From positions 119,367,434 to 119,431,433 of the forward strand of contig NC_088795.1 in NCBI RefSeq assembly GCF_011386835.1: DNA of 64,000 nucleotides, in the 5' to 3' direction. Positions 12,101 through 20,858 of this stretch are shown piece by piece (position 1 is the first letter of the stretch; every line of letters starts with the position of its first letter). A program made the translations under genes and the position numbers. The DNA is from Chrysemys picta bellii. Taxonomy: Eukaryota > Chordata > Testudines > Emydidae. The notes under the pieces are model-generated. The model made no database searches, had not been told where the DNA came from, and was given only the letters and a program-made list of their open reading frames with translations.

Positions 12101-15100
12101 CTAAACTACCTGTGCACCCCCAGAGTTGGGGGTTTGGCACACCAGCCGCAGTAAATCCATACATGCATCAATGCAGGAGACTTCCTCAGATTATAAGTAC
12201 TGCTAAGTAACCTAGATAGGTTTGTATTGTCAGGTTTTTTTTGTGCTGTGACTAGGTTAGATAAACTCACTGTTTGAGACCGAAAAACCACATTAGCATT
12301 CAAATGTGGTCAGATTACATCCAGAAATCTCTGCCAATGGTTAAACCGGTTTTACATTTCAGCCTTAACCATACATTCCGTTCAGTTGGTTTGTTGTGCA
12401 CAGTTAACGTTTTTTTAATATTCTACTTGGTTGGCAAATGCCTTGGCGTTTAGTGGCTCAGACTGTCTAAAATGAGAAATGAATTTGGGTGCCTCTATTT
12501 TGGTGTGGTCAACTGGAGACTCCTAGAGGGATCTGATTTTCAGAAAGTGTTGATTTCCTGTCCTCTGAAAATCAAGCACTTTGAGGTGTTTAATTTTAAA
12601 TACCCCAAAACTGAGGCACCTAAAATAAAAATACCTCTTATATAGAGCTTTTGATCAGTAGATCTCATAACACTTCAGGCTTGCATGTATATATTCTCAC
12701 CACATCCCTGTGTGGTACATAAGAACGGCCGTACTGGGTCAGACCAAAGGTCCATCTAGCCCAGTATCCTGTCAACCGACAGTGGCCAATGCCAGGTGCC
12801 CCAGAGGGAGTGGATCTAACAAGCAATGATCAAGTGATCGCTCTCCTGCCATCCATCTCCACCGTCTGACAAAACAGAGGTTAGGGACACTATTCTTTAC
12901 CCATCCTAGCTAATAGCCATTAATGGACTTAACCACCATGAATTTATCCAGTTCTCTTTTAAACACTGTTATAGTCCTAGCCTTCACAACCTCCTCAGGT
13001 AAGGAGTTCCACAAGTGGTAGGGAAGTATTATTCCCATTTTACAGATCATCAATCACTTTTGAAAACCTTGAACACAAAACTACACAAATAGCATGAATA
13101 TAATATAGAGTCTGTATTGAAATCTAGGTTGGATATGTTAATGATCTTCAAGTGCTATTTATCTGTTAATGCTCCAACATTGTGCTTATACAGTATTCAT
13201 GGAACAAATCTTAGTCAATCCCTGTCCCAAGGTGCTTGCAGTCTGAGACCAATACGTAGCACAAGACATACCAGGAAATCCAAAGGAGGGTGCAAATTTA
13301 GGGTATTCTGATTTTGCCCACTTCTTTAATGTAAAATTGGAATGGAAAAGCTTTGATATAGTTTGTGTGGGTGTGTGTAGGGGGGAGACAAACTTTTGAG
13401 AGGGATTGCAGTAATGGAAGAATGAGGACATGTTGAGTTGGGGCTGGGATGCTGTTTCATGCACAGGGATGGCATGAAAGTGGGAGTAGGAGGGGTGTCA
13501 GGGTAGATAGAGGGGAAGAAGTTACAGTATTCAAGGCACAAGAGTTTATCTTCCAGTAAGTTTCAGAATTGATCTTTAGGGACTCCTGGAGTAAGTATCT
13601 TAGTCGATCTCAACTGCTGGGTTAAGTCATGTGGAGGGAAGTGGACTTTAAAATATCCAGGATCCACACTATAAAGCAGGGGTTCTCAAATTGGGGATTG
13701 GGACCCCTCAGGGGGTCGCAAGGTTATCACATGGGGGGGGGGTTTACAAGCTGTCAACCTCCACCCCAAACCCCGCTTTGCCTCCAGCATTTATAATGGT
13801 GTTACATTAAAAACACTTTTTTATATATTTATAAGGGGGTCACACTCAGAGGCGTGGTATGTGAAAGGGGTCACCAATACAAAAGTCTGAGAACCCCTGC
13901 TATGAAGAGTTTTATAAATCTTAGCTAACACGTAGAATTTCACTTGAAAAAGAATTGGAAGCCAGTGCAGTCTCCAAAGTCAAGTGTGATATGCTTCTTG
14001 TGAGAAATATAGTTAAGCAAGAAGACAGCCATATTTTTGTATTAGCTGAAGTTTCCAGGTAGCGTGAAGGTTAACTCAAGTAGAGCACACAGATGTCTTT
14101 GGTAACCGTTGATCCAAACTGGATCGTAGTATATGTGCAAGAGATAATGTGACACAAAAGAAAACTGGAAAGGTCTGTATCTAACAGGAGTAAACCCAAG
14201 TGGGAGAGAAGAGAGCACTTTCTACTGATATATGGGCATCTAAAAACAGATGAGGATTCACAAGGTCTTATATCCACCTTTTGATTGTCCTGAAGATTAT
14301 GAATATTTAAACATACTTTATTAATAAAAGGATTTCTACAATAATTTGTGCGTAAATCATGCATTTTATATAAAGTTTGCAAGAGGACAACGCTGCTCAT
14401 CAGCAGCAGAAACTGGATGAGGATTGGCTGTTTAAATTGTAGTTTAAAGCAAAAGCTGTAAAAAGACTGATACTAATTCCTCTTAATACTTAAAATATTT
14501 TCATAAATGTCACACTTGTAACTTCATTTCAATTGAAAGTCTACTAGAGATAGGATTTTATGGAATGAAATGTAAAGATAGCCCCTTTAGTAGAGGGAAT
14601 AAAGAGGAAAATTTACAAGAGTAAAATCAAGTTAATCTCATTCCTCCATATTTAATTTTTCCCCTGAGTGATGTCCAAGGGACCAGAAAAGGCATTAAAG
14701 TTTGCAGCTGTTTTAGCTCCCCCTAGTGTCAACTAGTTATACTTGTCAGTTTCAGTAGACAGGAAATCAAAAATTGAAATGACTTGAATTTCAAAAAATA
14801 CTTTTTCCCCACATTTTTTAAAAAGCAGCTTTCCAAGAGCTCCAAGGATTTATACGGATATATATATATATATAAAAATCTAAAGATAAAGATACTACAT
14901 TTTATGACATAATCATACCCCCATGATGAATATGGGGTGTAGTGTCACACCTTCTTCTTAAGAGTGGACTTAAACTTGCCCTGCTATGGCCTGTCATTCA
15001 CTGTGGTTATAGGTATGGCGTTTGAGCCCAGATGGAAGTAAAAGCCCTCAAAATCTTTCACCAGGATGAAATAGCGTTTTTCTGTGTGCTTTACAGTATG

Positions 15101-18100
15101 TGGTACCAAACACGACATGCTCTTGAGGACCTTTTTCAGGCTCTAGAAGTGCATCATTGATAGGCATGGCTGCTGTCCCGGGAACAGACAGCTGCAGGAT
15201 ATCCACTAACTTATGGGTATTCTTCTGCAAGAACTCCGCCTAAATGCCCAGTGAGGCAGCCATGTGCCACAAAATGTCCTTATAGCCCTTGAAATCCTTC
15301 AGCATTGGAGAACAGGAAGAACTAGGCACTGCTGTATTGTCTGGTATGAAGAAGGGGTGGTTAACTTTGCCAAGTCTGGCTCCCATTCCTGGACTAGTGG
15401 AGCTGGAAGAGGCAGCTCCATGTGCTCTGCACAGGAAAGGCTCACTGGTGCCTCACTGGTCCACAGTTCCCATCACCAATCTGCCCAGCAATCTCGCCTT
15501 CGAGTGCAATCTATTTAGTTATTTACTTATTCCCGTAATACAAGAACTAGGGGTCATCAAATGAAATTAATAGGCAGCAGGTTTAAAACAAATAAAAGGA
15601 AGTTCTTCGTCACGCAGTGCACAGTCAACTTGTGGAACTCCTTACCTGAGAAGGTTGTGAAGACTAGGACTATAACAGGGTTTAAAAGAGAACTGGATAA
15701 ATTCATGGTGGTTAAGTCCATTAATGGCTATTAGCCAGGACGGGTAAGGAATGGTGTCCCTAGCCTCTGTCCGTCAGAGGATGGAGATGGATGGCAGGAG
15801 AGAGATCACTTGATCATTGCCTGTTAGGTTCACTCCCTCTGGGGCACCTGGCATTGGCCACTGTCGGTCGACAGGATACTGGGCTAGATGGACCTTTGGT
15901 CTGACCCGGTACGGCCTTTCTTATGTTCTTATGACTGAGCAGCATCCCATGGATTCCGTGGAGGTCACTGGTAAGGGTAGGCAGTGGGTGGCCAATAGGT
16001 GCCCCAGCCCGACTGCGAGATAAGTGCTGGTGCCCGTAGTACTACGTAAATGATCCCCGAAGTGGAGCGGATGATGGATAGCAGGAGGAGGAAGACCCAA
16101 CCTTGATGTTGAGGAGCCTCGGGTTTCTGGGATAAAGGTGGGGCCAATCCTGAGGGAGTGAGTAATCAGTCTGAGTCATCTGTTGCCCAGAACAAGGCAG
16201 GGACTGGTGCCGATGATGGAAGTGGTACCACTGGCACCAAGTGATCGAGGTAGTGTCAACCTTCAAGTCATCAGCGGTACTGGAGCAGCTGATGGTGCCA
16301 AAGTGTAGGGCGGTGAAAGCTGCCAAAGTAACATCTGCAGTGCTAACGAGTTTCCTGACACCGAGGTCCCTTGCATCAAGCCTGGTACCTGCCCTTGTTC
16401 CACGGACTGTGGAAGGGGAACATCAAGGTGCGGTGCTGACAGACCCAAGGGATTCAGTGGCCCATCGAACCAACGATGCTAGCCTGGCAAAGTCCTGGGC
16501 CAAAGGAAGTTAGGATGGAAAGGTAGAGGACGTCTGTAGCCACCAAGTATGCCACCGACATGGAAACGGTGCCAGCATCGCCCTCATTGGTACAGGACTC
16601 AACGGAGGCCCTGGTGCCAGAACCGGAGTTGATGGTACAGGGTCTGTAACCTCCCTACTTGGTACCAGTGAGCAGTTATAGGCACCACCCCCCATGCTAG
16701 CACTAACCACATGCTGATGCACGCTCTTCCTGGGGGAGGCGAAAGAGTCAATCAGTCTTATGCAACCTTTTCCCCTGTGCACTCAATGGGGAATGGCTCC
16801 TCTGTCTCTTCAGAGAGGCTCCTGCTCCAGAATGCGAAGCAGCAGCACTTTCTGAACCTGAGGGCAACCTCCAATCTATAGGAACACTAACTGTGATTCA
16901 GAATGCTAGAAAATGTACTTGCAGTATGGCTGTAGCCACACTCCCAGTGCAGAGGTATAGTTAGAAGCTGGAATTAGTAATGATACAATATGAATTACTT
17001 GTTTAGTTATCTATAGTCTAGTATTGTACAGTGGGATGCCAGTGACTCTACGCTGAAATTTGGTCACTACTATGATGCTACTAGTGTTAATCAAAACAAA
17101 TTTGTCTTATCACTCCACTCCACTTCACTTCATACTGCAATAAAGTCAATATTTTGAGTAATTCAGGGGACCTGTGGGCCCTTGGAGGCTAGTGAGAATG
17201 TGGTTTGAGTAACCAAGAGGAGGTTCTCTCTTAGGCTGTTGTTTCTGTAGCCTTTCTCTGACACATTCATCTACTCACACAGTTTGAACTACCCCATCTT
17301 TTGCCTGTGATTGACACATTTGCCTCTTGCTTCATCCATTCTCCACTGGGTATCTTGCCATCTTGTTAAATTCAGGGTAGCCTGAACTGACCTTTCTTCC
17401 AAAATTCTCCCCACTCCCATTTTCTGTCACTGTTGAATACAACAATTCTCCTGGTCAGTCAGGCCTGGACTCGGGTGGGGGTGTAAATCTTCAATTCCTC
17501 TTTCTCCCTTTGGCACACACCCTCACTGTGTCCAAATCTTGCAGATTCGTCTTACACAAATGTTAGTAAGATTCAATCTTAGCTGTGGCCACACCGCTAA
17601 AGCTGTTGTTGAAACCCTCATCTCCCATCATGATTACTAGAACTGTTTCCTCTCTGGCCACCTCAACACGCATTTTTCCCCCTCCAGGCCCTATTCAAAA
17701 TACAGTCTCTAAAGTAATCTTCCTGGCCCCATGTCTGTCTCTTTTTTTTTTAAATCCTACCAGCTGCTTCTGCTTCCCCTTCTCTGTTCCATTAAATTCA
17801 AGCTTCCCATGATCATCACCCTCAAGATTAAACACTGTTCCCCTACCTTCTTATCTCATTACCAGAACTTTTCCACCCTTGTGTTCCACCAGCTATGTCA
17901 GTCATGTTGCTCAATTTGTCTGTTTCTCCTGCAACCATTGCCACACCTTCTTCATCATCTTCCTCTGAGCTGGATATCAAAGCTCCACTACTCTCTCCTT
18001 ACACAAATCCTACCTGAAGATCTACTTCTTCCATGGCAGCTGGAACAAACTAAATAAGCCACCTATTTCACTTATATATCCTGAGAGAAGTACTCATCTA

Positions 18101-20858
18101 TATGGAGGGGAGCAGGGTCAAATGTTGGGAGATGCATGGCATAAGATCCCTGGAATTTAAACTGGAAATTAGCATGGGAAAAGACAAAAGGCGTTTGGGC
18201 GGGGGAGTGCAGTGGGGAAACTTAATATATAAGACATGCCTAATGTAATTCAAGATATTCTGTATATTACATCCCTTTTCCCCCATTCTTTCTCTTTACG
18301 GATTTTATGCCCATTAGGGAAAGGAACTGGGTCTTCCTATAGATATGTACGTGACCTAGCACATTTTGAATAGATTTGCAATCTAAATTATACTTCCTGT
18401 GAAACAGTGTATATATTTATACCAAATATAAATGAACTATCCAGTATCTGATCACTAACAAACTGTTGTTCAGCTGTTATTTAAGACTTGTGTACCTCTG
18501 TGCTGCTGCTTAAATTTTTTTCTTACATCCTAACCCTAAAGATTTTCTTCTGTTTTCAGGATATTCACATTGTACAGCAAGTCTTTGCCACTAGACCTTG
18601 CATGTCGTGTCTGGGATGTGTTCTGCCGGGATGGAGAGGAGTTCCTATTCCGTACAGCCTTGGGAATATTAAGACTTTTTGAAGATATTTTGACCAAAAT
18701 GGACTTTATTCACATAGCCCAGTTCCTAACAAAGTTACCAGAGGACTTGCCTTCAGAAGAATTCTTCACATCTATTGCTGCGATTCAGATGCAAAGTAGA
18801 AACAAAAAGTGGGCTCAGGTAAAGAGAACTTATTTGTTTTTGTCTCCTTTGTTTAACAAATGAAGGAGCATTTGGCAATGCCTGAGAAAATGCAAAACAG
18901 TGCAGCGGAGTATATTTACGGTTTGGTAGGCTTGTAGATCACTTTATAATGCTGGCAGGTGAACGTTTAGTGAAAAGGCTGGTTGTCCTGAACATTTCCC
19001 CTCTGGGAATCAAGAGCTGGATCAATACTCGTTACGCTAAAATTGTGGTGGATCCAAGCTTGAATAGTGGTAGCGTGCAGCATTTTTCACCTATTAATTG
19101 CAAAGGAGGCTAAAAAAACCTCAGACATAGAAGTTCAGTATTACAACTTCATATTTTTAAAAAAAAAAAATGGTTTGTGGGAAAAGATGAGACAACTGAA
19201 TCCTGTATGAATTTTTTCTCCACTCCATCAGCACTCTGTTGCCAAACTGTTGTAATTAACAGGGATCCTAGAAATCCAATTGCCCCAGAAAACCTGGAAT
19301 TTGCATTTTTTACAGAGAACCTTTAGTTTTTGTGTTGTGAAAAAATAAAAACATCTTTACTATTAACTAAATTTTACTGAAAGTATCAATGTCACTTATT
19401 CAATGCATGCCACCTCCCCCTCTTGTGGTTTTGAATGTGCTTTACACTAAGCATACTTCAATAAACTGCTTCGGCATATAGAGGTTATTCAACAGCATAT
19501 AGGGGTTTGTGTTTTAACGCATCTTAAATTCCACTTCAGCCTCTAGATGTGAGTAATTAAATTATGAAAAGATGCTGAAAACTTTTGTCACCCTTCAAGA
19601 CCATGTCATTGAGATTGGCAAGGACAAATTTCACGCTGATGGTAATAGGCTGTTCTGTACTGTGTGCGGCAGGGCTGTAGATTACATTCGAAGGCAGACA
19701 ATTGTAGAACATATGGAAAGCGCTAAACATAAACTGAATGAAAAGAAATGAAAACAAAGCCTAAATCAGCAGGGCCCTCGACAACAAAGAGACAAGGCAC
19801 TGTGACTGGATTATTCTGTTAATTTTATTTTATCATAATGATTGGCACTGATAGGCTTCAAACGTGCTTAAAATTGTAAATATATCAATAAAACCTGTTC
19901 AACTGTTACGTATATATATATATGGTGGGTAGGGAAACTAAAGTTCAGCGTTTCATTTTAATCGCAGGAGAACACACATTTGTATGTATGTTTGATTTTT
20001 AACACTGAAAACTAGGATCCCCAGTCATAACCTCAGCCAAATAGTGGTCAAATATGGCAAAGCAAATTTGGCTTTCTGCCCATACTTCTGCAGAGAAGGA
20101 AGCTACTTACTAGTAGCTGCATTTCTTTGTGTGCTGAAGTGCGAAAATGTAGAGACCACCTTGGCTGAGCTCTAGGGTAGACCACAAACAGTTGTGTCCT
20201 GCAACAAATGTTTGTTTCGAGTGTCCAGGCTACAAGCTATACATGTTTCACTTCAGTGGCTTGACCAAGACAAGCAAATCAGTGCAGTGCCATTTGAGAG
20301 CTTCCTTTGAAACCCAGTAACTCAGTCCTCTTCTTTGATAGTTACTGCTACCACTGTCGTCATCTAACATAACATTTATTCACTACAGTCTCAGGCAGTT
20401 AAGATTCATTTGGTATTATGTTTTTTTCTCAGGCAATTTCTGGTGGCAGAAGGAGATGTTCTCCTATAAGCGTGGCAGAGTAGAGAACCCAACCTCTAGG
20501 CTTCGTGGTGTATGGTTTTGGTTTTTTCTCCTCACCTTAGATTTTGTACCTTGTCAAATGGGATGGAAAAGTGACACAGTGCCCACATGGCAGAATGCCC
20601 CAAAGTCTTGTCATGTTAGCTGTGTTTCAGACCTCCCATTTAGTGCAGATGTTCTTTCAAAGTTTGAAACTTTTTTGAAAATCATGCAATAGCTTGTTGG
20701 TGCACTGTAACCAAACATGTGTTAAAGTATATTTTTTACTTAATTGTGTGTGTTTTTTTTCTTCCTCTCAACTCCCTTTTTGAAATGTCTAGGTACTGGT
20801 TGCACTGCAAAAAGACAACCGGGAAGTGGAAAGAGGAAGCCCTTCACTCAAACACTGA
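38..20858 (+). CDS. TBC1D14: TBC1D14, TBC1 domain family member 14 (C-terminal part, 8 exons)
   Basis: Rab-GAP-family protein. In mammals TBC1D14 binds Rab11 and TRAPP and controls recycling-endosome membrane supply to autophagosomes. Coding exons are 38-144, 1178-1258, 2812-2906, 4213-4284, 7229-7357, 10793-10902, 18560-18818 and 20793-20858. All junctions are GT/AG and the phases agree. They join into about 305 codons covering the TBC domain and C-terminus (the human protein is about 690 aa). Visible motifs are [15 protein letters not shown] at the domain start, the arginine-finger motif [10 protein letters not shown], and the glutamine-finger motif GYVQGMSF, then a tail ending RGSPSLKH. 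The 5' exons and promoter lie left of the window. Identity rests on near-complete agreement with the vertebrate protein as I remember it. Confidence 0.96.
1178..1258 (+). CDS. TBC1D14: TBC1D14 coding exon
   Basis: Acceptor tttttcag, donor gtatgt. It encodes [20 protein letters not shown] and then GSEGECE. Its last base begins the Asp codon completed in the next exon. Confidence 0.94.
2748..2767. repeat. (GT)n microsatellite
   Basis: About ten GT units in a TBC1D14 intron, roughly 45 bp before the exon at 2812. Confidence 0.9.
2812..2906 (+). CDS. TBC1D14: TBC1D14 coding exon with arginine-finger motif
   Basis: Acceptor tttctgcag, donor gtaagc, phase 0 exit. It encodes [20 protein letters not shown] then [12 protein letters not shown]. 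The IxxDxxR arginine-finger motif of TBC domains is intact. A (GT)n microsatellite lies just upstream at about 2748-2767. Confidence 0.95.
3526..3862. mobile_element. Non-autonomous hAT-like element
   Basis: Ends are inverted: caggagttctcaaac at the left and gtttgagaaccactg at the right, the common hAT/Charlie-type terminus. The interior is GC-rich without coding potential. No clean 8 bp target duplication is visible, so it is older than the similar copies elsewhere in the window. Confidence 0.7.
3910..4126. mobile_element. PIF/Harbinger-like MITE with TAA target duplication
   Basis: Terminal inverted repeats gggtatgtctacacagcaaa and the reverse complement of tttgctgtgtagacattccc. Flanked by TAA at 3907-3909 and 4127-4129. 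A 3 bp TWA-type duplication fits PIF/Harbinger. The interior also folds back (agaagtctacaca). No transposase. Confidence 0.65.
4213..4284 (+). CDS. TBC1D14: TBC1D14 coding exon
   Basis: Acceptor tcattatag, donor gtaagt, phase 0 at both ends. 24 codons: [20 protein letters not shown] then DVGY. The final Tyr belongs to the YxQ glutamine-finger motif, whose V and Q lie in the next exon. Confidence 0.94.
4590..6530. repeat. Unclassified repeat-like region inside TBC1D14 intron
   Basis: A GC-richer block between the exons at 4213 and 7229 that reads like decayed retroelement sequence. It contains a separate fold-back unit (5295-5500). I cannot name the family and see no intact ORF. Confidence 0.35.
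5295..5500. repeat. Fold-back (palindromic) MITE-like repeat
   Basis: The left arm (gtgtaaattctaaag, then ctgctggtgcgctaaatgtt) is complementary to the right arm (agcgtgtgccagcaggatcc, then cattagaatttacagccc). The long imperfect inverted repeat has a short centre, typical of a fold-back MITE. Confidence 0.6.
6544..7028. mobile_element. 485 bp fold-back element, possibly Penelope-like, with 13 bp target duplication
   Basis: Flanked by perfect copies of ctgagatggttgt at 6531-6543 and 7029-7041. The two arms are inverted copies of one high-copy reptile repeat: the left arm contains aagctttcgtgggctacagc and the right arm gctgtagcccacgaaagctt. The right arm extends further, to tactctgaaac. A 13 bp target duplication points to retroposition rather than a cut-and-paste transposon. 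Each arm has a hammerhead-like core (6603-6630 on -, 6910-6937 on +). The centre holds a roughly 41 bp tandem duplication around gatcaagatggcccatttca. The Penelope assignment is from memory of similar reptile repeats. Confidence 0.7.
6603..6630 (-). ncRNA. Hammerhead-ribozyme-like core (degenerate)
   Basis: Read on the minus strand: CTGATGA, one extra A, a six-base-pair stem GTGGGC/GCCCAC with loop TGTA, then GAAA. This is the C3-U4-G5-A6-N-G8-A9 / helix II / G12-A13-A14 layout of a hammerhead, except for the extra A before helix II. Flanking GCAT and ATGC could pair as helix I, but no convincing helix III or cleavage site is seen. Activity is doubtful. Confidence 0.3.
7229..7357 (+). CDS. 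TBC1D14: TBC1D14 coding exon with glutamine-finger residue
   Basis: Acceptor ttctttag, donor gtaagt, 43 codons in phase 0. It starts [20 protein letters not shown], includes [18 protein letters not shown], and carries the glutamine of the YxQ motif. Confidence 0.95.
7358..10792 (+). other. TBC1D14 intron, mostly unannotatable
   Basis: AT-rich intron between the exons at 7229 and 10793. Apart from the MIR-like copy at about 10130-10330 I see no exon, repeat terminus or RNA gene in it. Confidence 0.6.
10130..10330 (+). repeat. MIR-like SINE
   Basis: Core-SINE wording is recognisable: ggactgggagtcaaacctgg, then tgcagagtgacctt, cctcctgtaaaatgcatatg, and aatcacttggaatac. The copy is diverged and no target duplication is resolved. 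It is the only repeat I recognise in the 7358-10792 intron. Confidence 0.6.
10793..10902 (+). CDS. TBC1D14: TBC1D14 coding exon
   Basis: Acceptor ttttcccag, donor gtaaga. It encodes [20 protein letters not shown] then [16 protein letters not shown] and two bases of the Trp codon completed in the next exon. Confidence 0.95.
12661..13100. repeat. Old dispersed repeat interrupted by a CR1 3' end
   Basis: The host wording 'caccacatccctgtgtggta' continues after the insert as 'gggaagtattattcccattt', a sequence common in amniote repeats. It is split by the CR1 fragment at 12718-13014, with GTGGTA on both sides (12712-12717 and 13015-13020). Confidence 0.5.
12718..13014 (-). mobile_element. CR1/PSLINE-like LINE 3' fragment
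   Basis: The + strand begins cataagaacggccgtactgg and runs to 'ttcacaacctcctcaggtaa', the reverse complement of the 3' end seen forward at 15525-15935. Flanked by a GTGGTA duplication. It is 5'-truncated, as usual for LINEs. Confidence 0.75.
13677..13899. mobile_element. Non-autonomous hAT element with 8 bp target duplication
   Basis: Termini caggggttctcaaa and tctgagaacccctg. Flanked by ctataaag (13669-13676) and ctatgaag (13900-13907), an 8 bp duplication with one mismatch, diagnostic of hAT. 223 bp, no coding capacity. Confidence 0.85.
14855..14875. repeat. (TA)n microsatellite
   Basis: Run of TA units in the long TBC1D14 intron 10903-18559. Confidence 0.85.
14930..16870. repeat. Unclassified GC-rich repeat-like region with CR1 insertion
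   Basis: Unlike the AT-rich intron around it, this block is GC-rich, with recurring ggtacc/ggcacc triplet-like wording (for example gatggtgccaaag, cctggtacctgcc). This suggests a decayed coding segment of a large retroelement. Only short ORFs remain. It is interrupted by the CR1 copy at 15525-15935. The family is unknown to me. Confidence 0.4.
15525..15935 (+). mobile_element. CR1/PSLINE-like LINE 3' end with RT C-terminal remnant
   Basis: The forward reading encodes a decayed reverse-transcriptase tail ([20 protein letters not shown], then [16 protein letters not shown]). It continues into the CR1 3' UTR ending 'gatggacctttggtctgacc' and cggcctttcttatgttctta. 5'-truncated. Confidence 0.8.
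17290..18400 (+). mobile_element. Old LINE remnant (L2/CR1-type RT tail)
   Basis: Broken reading frames recall the C-terminal RT region ([18 protein letters not shown], followed by [11 protein letters not shown]). The 3' wording 'gacctagcacatttt' is like L2/CR1-type tails. Highly diverged; boundaries approximate. Confidence 0.45.
18560..18818 (+). CDS. TBC1D14: TBC1D14 coding exon (end of TBC domain)
   Basis: Acceptor ctgttttcag, donor gtaaag. 86 codons after the split Trp: [40 protein letters not shown], to SRNKKWAQ. It is the largest TBC1D14 coding exon in the window and is open throughout. Confidence 0.95.
19572..19822 (+). pseudogene. hAT-transposase/CGGBP1-like zinc-finger remnant, frameshifted
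   Basis: A 59-codon ORF (19572-19751) begins [20 protein letters not shown] and ends AKHKLNEKK. It has a C-X2-C-X14-H-X5-H finger: Cys29, Cys32, His47 and His53, in [15 protein letters not shown] and [10 protein letters not shown]. This is the N-terminal DNA-binding finger of some hAT transposases and of CGGBP1, a hAT-derived host protein. After TGA the coding sense continues in another frame (19748-19822) as [20 protein letters not shown], typical of the linker behind that finger, so one frameshift separates the parts. A possible AATAAA lies downstream near 19888. It sits in the TBC1D14 intron 18819-20792. Family by recollection; a functional short gene is unlikely. Confidence 0.6.
19906..19924. 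repeat. (TA)n microsatellite
   Basis: Run of TA units just behind the zinc-finger remnant. Confidence 0.85.
20793..20858 (+). CDS. TBC1D14: TBC1D14 last coding exon
   Basis: Acceptor gaaatgtctag. It encodes [21 protein letters not shown] and ends with TGA at 20856-20858. The 3' UTR follows directly. Confidence 0.93.
   Translation, partial: VLVALQKDNREVERGSPSLKH

Larger units (their letters stand above)
10903..18559 (+). other. Long TBC1D14 intron
   Basis: 7.66 kb intron. Contents: AT-rich sequence with nothing recognised to 12660, the CR1-interrupted old repeat, a hAT element, a TA microsatellite, the unclassified GC-rich block with CR1, and an old LINE tail up to about 18400. No additional exon seen. 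Confidence 0.6.
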
